Origin: an uncultured Spirochaetaceae bacterium
GTDB lineage: Bacteria > Spirochaetota > Spirochaetia > SZUA-6 > Bin103
Reading direction: 5' to 3'
DNA: 7,281 nucleotides
NCBI GenBank assembly: GCA_913043885.1
Contig: CAJWOB010000124.1
Coordinates: 1 to 7,281, forward strand
Part shown: positions 1 through 6,813 of the stretch, piece after piece
How the letters are laid out: every line of letters starts with the position of its first letter
Numbering within the stretch: the stretch's first letter is position 1
Translations under genes and position numbers: made by a program
Notes under the pieces: generated by a model
What the model was told of the DNA's origin: nothing
The model's input: only the letters and a program-made list of their open reading frames with translations
Database searches by the model: none

Positions 1-1641
1 CTATACGCTCTTCTCGGGTACCTCGGTCTCCACCTTGGTCATGGCCTCCACCACCGCAGGGCGCCCCTCCGCGGTGGCGACCTTGGCCCGCTCCAGCGCG
101 GGGATCAGGCCGTCGGGGGTCTCCACCCGCTCCGCATGAGCGCCCAGGGCAGCCGCCACGTCGGCGTACCGGCCCTGCATCTGATTGGCCGCGTACTTCT
201 GCGAGGCGATCGGCAGTAGCTTGTCGTAGCCGGTCAGGTGGCCGTTGTTGAGCACCACCGTCACGATAGGCACCTCGGCGCGCACCGCCGTCTCCACATC
301 GAGGCCGGTCATGCCGAACGCCGCGTCGCCCATGAAGTTGATGACGTGCCGCTCAGGCGCCGCCAGCTTGGCCCCCATCGCCAGGCCGAGGGAGTAGCCG
401 AGCTGCGTCGACTTGCCCCAGCCGATGTAGCCGCGTGGCACCGGCGCCTTCCAGAAGGGCACCAACTGATCGCGGGGGTAGCCGGAGTCGTGGGTGACGA
501 TGCTCTTGGCCGGGTCGAACACCGCCGCCACGTCGTGGAACACCCGGTAGGGGCTGATGGGCGTCTCGTCGGACACGTGGTGTTTCGCCCACCGCTGGTC
601 GTATTCGGAGCGCACCGCTGCCACCCTCCCTGGGGCATCGTTGCCATCACCCCGCTGCTTGGGCCCGTCCTGCCGGGCGTACTCCTCTGCGAGTTGCTCC
701 AGCACCAGCTGCGCGTCGCCGACGGCACCGGCTACCACCGGGTAATCCTTGCCGATGTCTTCGCCACAGTTGGTCACCTGCGCCACCGTCGTGCCGGCCG
801 GGATCGGTGTGGTAAAGGGGTTCCTGGTAAGGCTGCTGCCGATCGCGAGGACGAAGTCGGTCTCCTCCAGAAAGCGGGACGCCGTCAGCGGCTTAGAGTT
901 GCCGCCGGTGCCGAGGGCAAGTGCGTGCGTTTCGGGGAAGGCGCTCTTACCGGCCAGCGTGGTGAGCACCGGCACCTGCGCCAGCTCGGCGAAGGCCACC
1001 AACGCCGCGGCGGCCTCCGCATACAGCACGCCCTGGCCGGCGTAGATAACCGGGTTGTCCACGGCGAGCAGGGCACGCACCAGGTCGCGGACGTCCTCGG
1101 CAGACGCGGCCGACCGATGGCGCGGCACCGGCTGGTAGTCGACATCGGCACCCACCTCGCTGGCCATAACGTCGCCGTCCATCTCCAGCAGCACCGGGCC
1201 GAGTCGGCCGTGACGCAGCTGCCCTACGGCGTGGCGCATTACCCCGGCGATGCCGTCGGCGGACATAAAAGGCGCCGCCCACTTGGTGATGGGGCGGTGG
1301 GTGGCCACGGCGTTGAAGCGCGGCGGCACACCGTTACCCAGCAGGTCGCCACCACCGGCTAGGTGCAGATAGGGCACCGAATCGGCGAATGCCTGCGCCA
1401 CGCCGGGGAAGGCGTTCTCCGCCCCAGGGCCCGCCTGCATGGTGAAGGCGGCGAGCCGCCGCCCGTTGGTGATGCGGGCGAATCCATCGGCGATGTTGAC
1501 GCCCACCCGCTCCTGTCGGCAGATCACCGGGCGGACGCCTATCTCGGCACAGGCGTCGATGAGCGATTGATGGGGGAACGCTGAGATGAACTCGACGCCC
1601 TCGGCGGCGAGGATCTTGGCAACAGCCTGATAGCCGATCAT
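1..1641 (-). CDS. Thiamine-diphosphate-dependent enzyme, acetolactate-synthase-like (substrate unknown)
   Basis: Complete 546-residue protein with the three-domain layout of the acetolactate synthase/pyruvate oxidase/benzoylformate decarboxylase superfamily. The N-terminal pyrimidine-binding domain (about 1-165) carries the catalytic glutamate in CRQERVG (E44), followed by ADGFAR and QAGPGAENAF. The central domain (about 180-320) has the PVIYAGQGV start typical of the family. The C-terminal pyrophosphate domain has a GDAAFG...VVLNN motif (G438/D439 to N465/N466) that binds Mg-TPP; the usual third glycine of GDG is alanine here. Family members cleave or form C-C bonds next to a carbonyl. This one is closer to uncharacterised TPP-requiring proteins than to true acetolactate synthase, and no regulatory subunit gene is adjacent. 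The ATG is the first start after an in-frame TGA four codons upstream; only a weak GGA precedes it. It lies 61 nt downstream of the broken Gfo/Idh/MocA gene, same strand. Superfamily is certain; reaction is not. Confidence 0.93.
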   Translation of the reverse strand: MIGYQAVAKILAAEGVEFISAFPHQSLIDACAEIGVRPVICRQERVGVNIADGFARITNGRRLAAFTMQAGPGAENAFPGVAQAFADSVPYLHLAGGGDLLGNGVPPRFNAVATHRPITKWAAPFMSADGIAGVMRHAVGQLRHGRLGPVLLEMDGDVMASEVGADVDYQPVPRHRSAASAEDVRDLVRALLAVDNPVIYAGQGVLYAEAAAALVAFAELAQVPVLTTLAGKSAFPETHALALGTGGNSKPLTASRFLEETDFVLAIGSSLTRNPFTTPIPAGTTVAQVTNCGEDIGKDYPVVAGAVGDAQLVLEQLAEEYARQDGPKQRGDGNDAPGRVAAVRSEYDQRWAKHHVSDETPISPYRVFHDVAAVFDPAKSIVTHDSGYPRDQLVPFWKAPVPRGYIGWGKSTQLGYSLGLAMGAKLAAPERHVINFMGDAAFGMTGLDVETAVRAEVPIVTVVLNNGHLTGYDKLLPIASQKYAANQMQGRYADVAAALGAHAERVETPDGLIPALERAKVATAEGRPAVVEAMTKVETEVPEKSV

Positions 1642-1702
1642 ATCGTCCGATCATGGCTCGCGGCGCCGGCGTCCGCAAACCCGCCGCGTCAGCGAGGCGG
1701 CG

Positions 1703-2553
1703 CTATTCCCGCAGCTCCTCCAGGCTGACCCACCGACGCTCGGATTCGGCGATGCGGGCAGCCTCGATGACCTCCTGATTCCGCAACGCGTCGTCGATGG
1801 TGGCCAGGGTGGGGACGCTCCCGTGCGCGACGTCCCCGGCTCGAACGGCCGCGAGGAAGTCCCGTATCAGCATGGTCCAACCGTGCACCACCGGACCCGG
1901 CGCCTTCTGCGAGCTGGAAGCGCGCCGGCGGCTCGACCGGCGCCGGATCGTCATCGGCGAGCGTATGGCGTCGGCATCGCTCCGGGGTGACGTCGAGGGT
2001 GGCCTCGTCGCCGCGGAGGACAAACCCCCACGACGGCGACTCGCTTTTCAGCGCGAACCGGAACGTGCCGACCACGCCGCCGCCGAGGTCCGCCACCAGC
2101 GCGTAGTCGCTCGTCGGGGCTACCGCGTCGGGTTCGCTGGAGGACGCCGCGGGCCGCACGCGGCCAGTCAGCTGCTCGAACTCACCGCCGGTGACAACGC
2201 GCGCGCAATCGAACTCATGGCTCCCCACGGCGCTCAGAGCCTCCAGCGACTCAGGCGTGAACGGCCACTGCTCCAGAAACGTCCGCGGCGTCGCCGGCGA
2301 GCGGCCAGGCCGTCTCGATGGCTCGTAGCCGCCCGACGCGGCCCGCCCGTACCTCCGCAACCGTGGCCTGGAATCCGGGGGCGTAGCGGAGGTTGAAGCA
2401 GATCGCCGTTACGGCCCGGTGGGCGGCCGCCGCTTGGCGCATCGCCCGGGCGTCGTCGAGCGTCATCGTAAAAGGCTTCTCGACCAGAACGCTGCAGCCT
2501 GCCTCCAGGGCACGCTCGAACGGGCCACGGTGCAGCGTCTCCGGGGTGGTGGT
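1703..2553 (-). pseudogene. Gfo/Idh/MocA-family oxidoreductase, N-terminally truncated and twice frameshifted
   Basis: Three consecutive minus-strand frames together read as one NAD(P)-dependent dehydrogenase of the Gfo/Idh/MocA family. The first piece (about 2283-2553) begins at TPETLH and contains the family signature VLVEKPFT, with the conserved Lys of the EKP motif, then FNLRYAPGF. The second piece (about 1915-2285) carries the C-terminal substrate domain, including SHEFDCARVVTGGEFEQL. The third piece (1703 to about 1915) has IRDFLAAVRAGD, the usual QEVIEAARIAES tail, and a TAG stop. Frame changes are needed near 2283 and near 1915. The first 70 or so residues, which would hold the Rossmann GxGxxG dinucleotide site, are absent; EamA permease sequence occupies that place. 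As written the gene cannot make a working enzyme. Each frameshift could be a sequencing error, but the missing N-terminus is harder to explain that way. The family oxidises or reduces sugars, inositols and related polyols; the substrate is unknown here. Confidence 0.82.
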
Positions 2554-3003
2554 GGCCAGCGCACTCCGCTCCCGGGTCAGCGCCCGCTGCGACAGCGCGA
2601 ACACCGCCCAGCCGAGGGCGGCAACCACCATACAGCAGGTTGCCCCGCAATGGCGCCAGTGCCGCCTCTGGCCCCTGGAGCGCGGCCACCACCACAAGTG
2701 ACACCCCCATCACGACCACGGCGATGGCCAGTGCCTGCGGTGGAGACACTCGCTCGTGGAGCACCGCCGCCTACAGCACTACGAAACTCACGAACTGGGG
2801 TTGGACGACAAGGACGCCGAGGAGCTGCCAACCTCGCCGCGGGATCAGGTCGGCCACTCGCCCCCCCTCGCGAGGTGACTGGCCATCAGCGGCGCAGCGG
2901 CAAGTGCCAGGCGCATGAAGGCGATGACGCTGGGGGAGAAGCTGCGCGGCGCCACCTTCACCAGCATCGGAATCGCGGACCACGCAACCACCACGCTGGC
3001 CAT
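2554..3003 (-). pseudogene. EamA/DMT-superfamily permease, fragmentary
   Basis: Pieces of a drug/metabolite-transporter-type permease. From the ATG at 3003 the first frame reads VVVAWSAIPMLVKVAP and FMRLALAAAPLM, matching the first two membrane helices of an EamA domain, then hits a stop just after a run of seven G (minus strand). The next frame continues with DLIPRRGWQLLGVL, then QPQFVSFVVL, an in-frame TAG (about 2770-2772), and HERVSPPQALAIAVVVMGV, the typical end of the first EamA half. About 30 residues between RRGWQLLGVL and QPQFVSF appear deleted compared with the family. Another frame change near 2632 leads to AALGWAVFALSQRAL, the start of the second EamA half, which then runs in frame into oxidoreductase sequence at ALATTTPETLH. 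Intact members have ten membrane helices and export metabolites. It begins 73 nt after the GAF gene stop. The start is uncertain because the upstream frame stays open. Confidence 0.75.
2861..2867. repeat. Seven-base C/G homopolymer at an EamA frameshift
   Basis: Seven C on the plus strand, seven G in the permease sense. Adding one G would read RGGRVADLIPRRGW and join the two first EamA frames exactly; with seven the frame ends at TGA a few codons later. Such tracts are common sites of both replication slippage and sequencing miscounts. Confidence 0.8.
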
Positions 3004-3076
3004 GGGGCAACGCTGCCCCACATGCCCGGCGCTAAACGGTGTGCAGCATGCTGCCGTTGCTCCATGCCGATCGGCA

Positions 3077-3502
3077 TCAGCCCCTCAGGGCCAGCATCGC
3101 CGCCACTTCCTCCGCCACCGCCCCGAGAAGCGGAAGATGCTCGGTGGGGCGGTCGCCCAGGACGCTGACCACCAGCAGGCCCAGCAGCGTGCCACCCGCG
3201 TGCAACGGTAGGGATGCATACGATGGCCCCGCCTTCTCGTCCGCGTCCACGCCGGCAGGATCGACGGGATCGGCGACCTGTATCGTCGCCGTCGCTGGGC
3301 AGTCAGACTTTGCCACCCGGCGGGTGGCACCGCGCCTGCCGGCGCGGGCACCCAACAGGAGTGAGCGGTCGTCGTCCGACGCGGGCACGTAGACGCCGGC
3401 CCAGTCGTAGCCGTCCTGTCGGGCGATCAGCTCCACCAGCTGCTGCAAACGCTGCAGCACCCCTGTCGGTTGCTGGAGTATCTCGATTGCGTCGCTATAC
3501 AT
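3077..3502 (-). CDS. Small stand-alone GAF-domain protein
   Basis: Complete 141-residue protein that is essentially a single GAF domain. An N-terminal helix (about 1-30, QRLQQLVELIARQD) leads into the core with DWAGVYVP (W34), the strand SLLLGARAG, a central variable segment of about 62-95, and the characteristic PLHAGGTLLGLLVVSV hairpin, followed by a C-terminal amphipathic helix (EEVAAMLAL). GAF domains bind small ligands such as nucleotides, tetrapyrroles or organic acids, or act as dimerised sensors. No output domain is attached, so this is a lone sensor or binding protein; it could also belong to a small GAF enzyme class such as free methionine sulfoxide reductase, but I do not see the expected catalytic cysteine set. 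No signal peptide or membrane helix. Its ATG lies 6 nt after the stop of the tandem MBL gene with no strong ribosome-binding site, suggesting translational coupling in one mRNA. Confidence 0.8.
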   Translation of the reverse strand: MYSDAIEILQQPTGVLQRLQQLVELIARQDGYDWAGVYVPASDDDRSLLLGARAGRRGATRRVAKSDCPATATIQVADPVDPAGVDADEKAGPSYASLPLHAGGTLLGLLVVSVLGDRPTEHLPLLGAVAEEVAAMLALRG

Positions 3503-3508
3503 GGCCGG

Positions 3509-5314
3509 CTACCAGTAGGCGATCGCCTCGGCGATCTCGCCGAGGTGTCGCCCGTTCCAGGTGACGTCCGCCACGATCGGCAGCGCGTGGGTGCGGAACG
3601 CCTGCGGAAACATCGCCGTCAGATGAGCGGTCGCCGTAGAGCCCGCCGGCACCGCCACTTCCCCGCGTGCCGGCGTCAGCCGTACGCCCTCAAGCGAGCG
3701 TAGCGCGAACGCGCAGACCCGGGGCTCTGATTCGTGATTGGTCACCCGTAGCTCGAACTTCACCTCGGCGCCGGGCGTCACCCGCACCTTGTAGGGATAG
3801 AGCTGCACCCACCGCGGATCCATGCCCAGAGTCGGATGGGGCTGATCGATAATGTCGGCGAACAGCTCCTGCCAGCGGTCCATCCAGATCTGCCACCTGG
3901 TCACCTGGGCTCGATCGAACGGTATGGCCCCGCCGTGGCCGGTGAGGAGGGTGTGCGGCTGCCGTTCCAGAATCTGGCGCGGCATGTCGCGGTAACTGGT
4001 GGCCGGTGTCCGATTCTTTGGGATGAACGAGTGGATGAGGTCACGCTCCTCCCGGAAGGACAGGCCGGAGACATTGTCGCCGATGCACAGGTAGCGGCGG
4101 CCATCCACGTCGAACCAGATCAGATGGTGATAGAGGGTCTGGCCGGGGTGCTGCTCGACGAAGAAGTCGATACCGCGCCAGTGGAAGGCGTCGCCACGCT
4201 CGACCACGTGGGACACTGCGGCACCTCGCGGCACCAGGCAGGGCATGTCGTAGCGGTCGGGATGCTCGAGGATGTCGCGCAGCTCCGGCGACGCCACCAG
4301 GCGAGTGCCATAGCGAGCGGCCAGCGCCGGATAGCCAGCCATGTGATCGTCGTGGTAGTGGGAGGGCAGGAACCACTCGACGGTCCGGATCCCCAGCTCC
4401 GACTCCAGCGCAGAGGTCAGATGGTCCACGAATCGATGCGGGTTTGCGCTAATCGGGGCTTTGGAGGTGTATCCGCAGTCGATCAGGAGGGCGTGGCCGT
4501 CGTCGTCGCGCACCACATAGGTGTTGGCTGCAGAGTTGGTCACCTCATGAACGTGTTCCGAGAGCCGCCGAAACTGCGGCGCGAAGTGCCGATACGGCTG
4601 GTCGTAGAACAGCTCGTACAGCTCCTCGAGGCGCCGCTGCAGACCGGCCAGCGCCTGCGCCGTGGGCTCGAACGGCTCGCCATGCCCTGGCAACAGCAGA
4701 TCGACGTCCAGATCGGCGACGGTCTGTAGGCTCTCGATGTGGTTGATGTGCCCCGTGAAGTCCATGTACCGCCACTGGCTCCAGAAGTAATCACGCAGCC
4801 GGCCGGGCGCGCTCATCAGATCGCCGCAGGCGAGGTGGCGGCGACCATCCAACTCGAACAGATAGCCGACGCTGCCGAACGTGTGGCCGGGCAGCGGCAC
4901 CACGTCGATGCGCAGCCCGTGCCAGTCCAGCGCCTCGTAGTCGTGGGCGTAGCCGTCGGCGACCAGATCGTGGAGCGAGGTGAATCCCGGGTAGTAGGAG
5001 GTGTAGTTGTCGTAGGTGTCGTACGACGCCTTCAGCAGGTCGGCCTCTTCGAAGAAGCGCCGCTCGGCGAATGGGACCAGCACCTCGGCGCCGTGCTGCT
5101 GCCAGACGTGAGCGGCCGAGCAGCTGTCGCGGTGAAAATGGGTGAGCAGTAGCCGATCGACGGCCTCAGCTCCCTTGACGGCATCCGCCCCGGGCACCAC
5201 GCCAGTGCCGCAGTCGATCAGCAGTGAGCGGCCCCCGGTGGTGACGCGGTAGACGCTGCAGGTGTCGTGCAGAACCGAAAGCGAGCTGCTCAGTTTGCGA
5301 AAGGTGGCTGCCAC
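3509..5314 (-). CDS. Tandem metallo-beta-lactamase-fold hydrolase with C-terminal Ig-like domain
   Basis: Complete 601-residue protein with two MBL domains. Domain 1 (about 10-215) has SLLIDCGTG, then HFHRDS (H59, H61, D63, with Ser64 replacing the usual His), PGHTFGS (H144), CGDLMS (D165) and LLPGHGEPF (H211). A helical linker (about 216-255) leads to domain 2 (about 256-465), which repeats the layout: ALLIDCGYTS, SHYHDDH (H319, H321, D323, H324), HPGQT (H389, with Q392 where most relatives have His), IGDNVS (D413) and LLTGHGG (H460). Residues about 500-601 look like a beta-sandwich (KVRVTPGAEVKFELRVTN), comparable to Ig-like or NEW3-type domains. Domain 2 is probably the metal-dependent hydrolase and domain 1 a weakened duplicate; the substrate is unknown. 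There is no signal peptide, so it is probably cytoplasmic. The start is GTG, the most upstream candidate after an in-frame TAG, with no clear ribosome-binding site. It is the first intact gene of the minus-strand run. Confidence 0.92.
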   Translation of the reverse strand: MAATFRKLSSSLSVLHDTCSVYRVTTGGRSLLIDCGTGVVPGADAVKGAEAVDRLLLTHFHRDSCSAAHVWQQHGAEVLVPFAERRFFEEADLLKASYDTYDNYTSYYPGFTSLHDLVADGYAHDYEALDWHGLRIDVVPLPGHTFGSVGYLFELDGRRHLACGDLMSAPGRLRDYFWSQWRYMDFTGHINHIESLQTVADLDVDLLLPGHGEPFEPTAQALAGLQRRLEELYELFYDQPYRHFAPQFRRLSEHVHEVTNSAANTYVVRDDDGHALLIDCGYTSKAPISANPHRFVDHLTSALESELGIRTVEWFLPSHYHDDHMAGYPALAARYGTRLVASPELRDILEHPDRYDMPCLVPRGAAVSHVVERGDAFHWRGIDFFVEQHPGQTLYHHLIWFDVDGRRYLCIGDNVSGLSFREERDLIHSFIPKNRTPATSYRDMPRQILERQPHTLLTGHGGAIPFDRAQVTRWQIWMDRWQELFADIIDQPHPTLGMDPRWVQLYPYKVRVTPGAEVKFELRVTNHESEPRVCAFALRSLEGVRLTPARGEVAVPAGSTATAHLTAMFPQAFRTHALPIVADVTWNGRHLGEIAEAIAYW

Positions 5315-5502
5315 GCGACCGAGCCTAACGGTCTGAGGCCATCTCCTCGACCAGCTCTTCGAGACGCTCGCTGGCGACTCCTCGTCAGTGGTGGCTGGAT
5401 CCTATCTCGTCGACCGGCGTCGGCAGTCGCGCGAGAAATCGACGGAGGCCGGTTTTATCACCCACGCGGGTGTAGGTTGAATCTTGAGCCGAGCTCCCTC
5501 CT
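5315..5502. other. Divergent intergenic spacer
   Basis: This 188-bp region lies between the GTG of the tandem MBL gene and the ATG of the lipoprotein gene, so any promoters for both would be here. I see no convincing -35/-10 pair in either direction. A short perfect inverted repeat (CACCC, 4-nt loop, GGGTG) lies at 5459-5472, about 30 nt upstream of the lipoprotein start, and could be an operator or chance. On the minus strand, positions 5325-5384 read as a short tail ending SERLEELVEEMASDR and a TAG 10 nt before the GTG; it is preceded immediately by another stop and may be the remnant of a lost upstream gene. Confidence 0.4.
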
Positions 5503-6812
5503 ATGACACGTATCCAACCTCGTCTCTGGCAGATCAGTGTTGTGGCCCTGCTGGCCCTTGCGACCGCCTGCACTCCGCCGGGCAACGAGCTTATCGGCGT
5601 GCGCATCGAGCCTGCTAGCCCCACCATCGGCGTCGGCGCCTGCGTGCAACTGAGCGCCACAGCGGAATTCGAGGACGGCAGCGAGCAGGATGTAACCGAC
5701 GACTCCGTTTGGACCTCGCTCGACACCGCGGTGAGCGACGGTGAGCGACGGTGAGCGACGGTGAGCGACGGTGAGCGACGGTGGCCTGGTGACATCGGCT
5801 GGGCCCACCGGGCAAGCGACGATCGAGGCGGTCTACCAGTCGAATACGTACTCGAGCAGCGTAACGGTGGCGGCCCTCAGCTGGACAGCGGCAGGCGCCA
5901 CTCGGTGCTGGTCGACACTGTCAACGCCAGGATGTTCGCGCTGGGTGGCTCGATTCCGCCTTCGGACTCGGTCGAGTCCACTGCCATCGACGGCTGTGGC
6001 GATCTGGGCACGTGGGAGACCGAGACCGCGCTTCCAATGGCGGTGCAAGGGCACGCGGTTGCGTTCTATACCGGTGTGCATGGCGAGGTGATCTACACGC
6101 TGGGCGGCCACGACGGCACCGACATGTCCGCCGCGGTGCAGTACGCATCGCTCGATGCCAACGGGGTCGACGGGCACGGGTGGACGACCTCCGCCAATCC
6201 GCTACCGGAAGCGCGCCATGGCGCGGCGGCGTTTGTCTAAACGGCTGGATCTATGTCCTTGGCGGCAACATCGGCTTCTCCGCTACGACCACGGTGTGGC
6301 GATCGCAGGTTCTCGCCGGCGGAGCAAACGGTGCGTTTGAGGTCGTCACCGAGCTCGGCGGCACTCCCGACGTGGTGCTTGCCACGAAGCGTGCATTTCA
6401 CTCCGTGCACGTGGTAGTGGTAGCTGGCAGGGGTGACGGTACCACGCTGGCCTCGGTCGAGTACGCCAGAATCAACGGCGACGGCACCATGCAGCCGTTC
6501 ACCATCGACAACAGTCCGGTCCCCACCCCCCGGCGCGAGCACGACGGCGACGTGGTGGGATCCACCATCTACATCACCGGCGGCAGCGACGGCACAGACC
6601 CGCTGGGCGACGTACCGAGTGTGGCGATCGCCGGCAGCTGTACCGCTGGCACCGGTATCTGCCTGGCCGCATGGTCCTCGATCGCAGACTTCGGATCGGT
6701 TACCGCACCCCGCTACGGCCACAGCACGGTGGCCTACCAGAACTGGCTCTACCTGGTCGGCGGCTGGGACGGGGCCGCCACCATCTCCGACGCCTGGTTC
6801 ATCGATCCCTGA
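5503..6812 (+). pseudogene. Big_2/Kelch-repeat lipoprotein, interrupted by repeat expansion and two further frameshifts
   Basis: The product would be an exported lipoprotein. The ATG is followed by a signal peptide with a basic start (MTRIQPR), a hydrophobic core (ISVVALLALATA) and a lipobox cysteine (ALATAC, C23). Next comes a bacterial Ig-like group 2 domain, from LIGVRIEPASPTIGVG through VWTSLDTAVSDG and, in another frame, GLVTSAGPTGQATIEAVYQS. The rest is a Kelch beta-propeller with repeated glycine-doublet motifs: MFALGGS, IYTLGGHDGT, IYVLGGN, IYITGGSDGT and LYLVGGWDGA, ending WFIDP and TGA. Three frame corrections are required: at the 10-bp repeat (a TGA stops the first frame at 5752-5754), near 5880, and near 6236, where one base appears missing between GAAAFV and NGWIYVLGG. 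Repaired, it would be about 420 residues. Kelch propellers mediate protein or carbohydrate binding; the site would be the cell envelope. It could be phase-variable, a pseudogene or partly a sequencing artefact. No good ribosome-binding site is visible. Confidence 0.82.
5731..5780 (+). repeat. Five perfect tandem copies of a 10-bp unit inside the Big_2 domain
   Basis: The unit GTGAGCGACG is repeated five times without a mismatch and continues into GTGG. It encodes VSDG at the point where Big_2 domains have a loop before the next strand. Because 10 is not a multiple of 3, each copy gained or lost changes the frame. One copy joins DTAVSDG to GLVTSAG and restores the domain. Two copies give an open frame that misses the end of Big_2 but meets the first Kelch frame. 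Three or more always reach a TGA formed across unit borders, here at 5752-5754. Confidence 0.95.
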
Positions 6813-6813
6813 G

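Noticed and set aside
238..1362. Long open frame on the plus strand, 374 codons
   Set aside because: It is antisense to the clear TPP enzyme gene, is rich in His and Arg, and has no recognisable domain; it is a GC-driven shadow frame.
1682..1702. 6-bp GC inverted repeat just after the oxidoreductase stop, considered as a terminator
   Set aside because: The stem is short with a 9-nt loop and there is no T-tract downstream on the minus strand.
1797..3168. Two long plus-strand frames (1797-2396 and 2419-3168)
   Set aside because: Their translations are low-complexity and Pro/Arg-rich, while the minus strand carries clear oxidoreductase and permease motifs over the same bases.
3836..4729. Plus-strand frame of 297 codons
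   Set aside because: It is antisense to the intact tandem MBL gene with its metal-binding motifs, and shows no domain of its own.
5752..5754. TGA in the lipoprotein gene as a recoded (selenocysteine or read-through) codon
   Set aside because: It is formed by the tandem repeat itself, no stem-loop suited to recoding follows, and the conserved Big_2 sequence is in another frame.
5731..5780. The five 10-bp repeats as a CRISPR array, iteron origin or binding-site array
   Set aside because: There are no spacers, the units abut directly inside a coding domain, and no replication or CRISPR gene is nearby.
6012..6812. A separate plus-strand gene starting at 6012
   Set aside because: Its first 70 or so codons overlap the real Kelch frame and make no sense; only the part after about 6236 is Kelch, so it is the downstream part of the broken lipoprotein gene.
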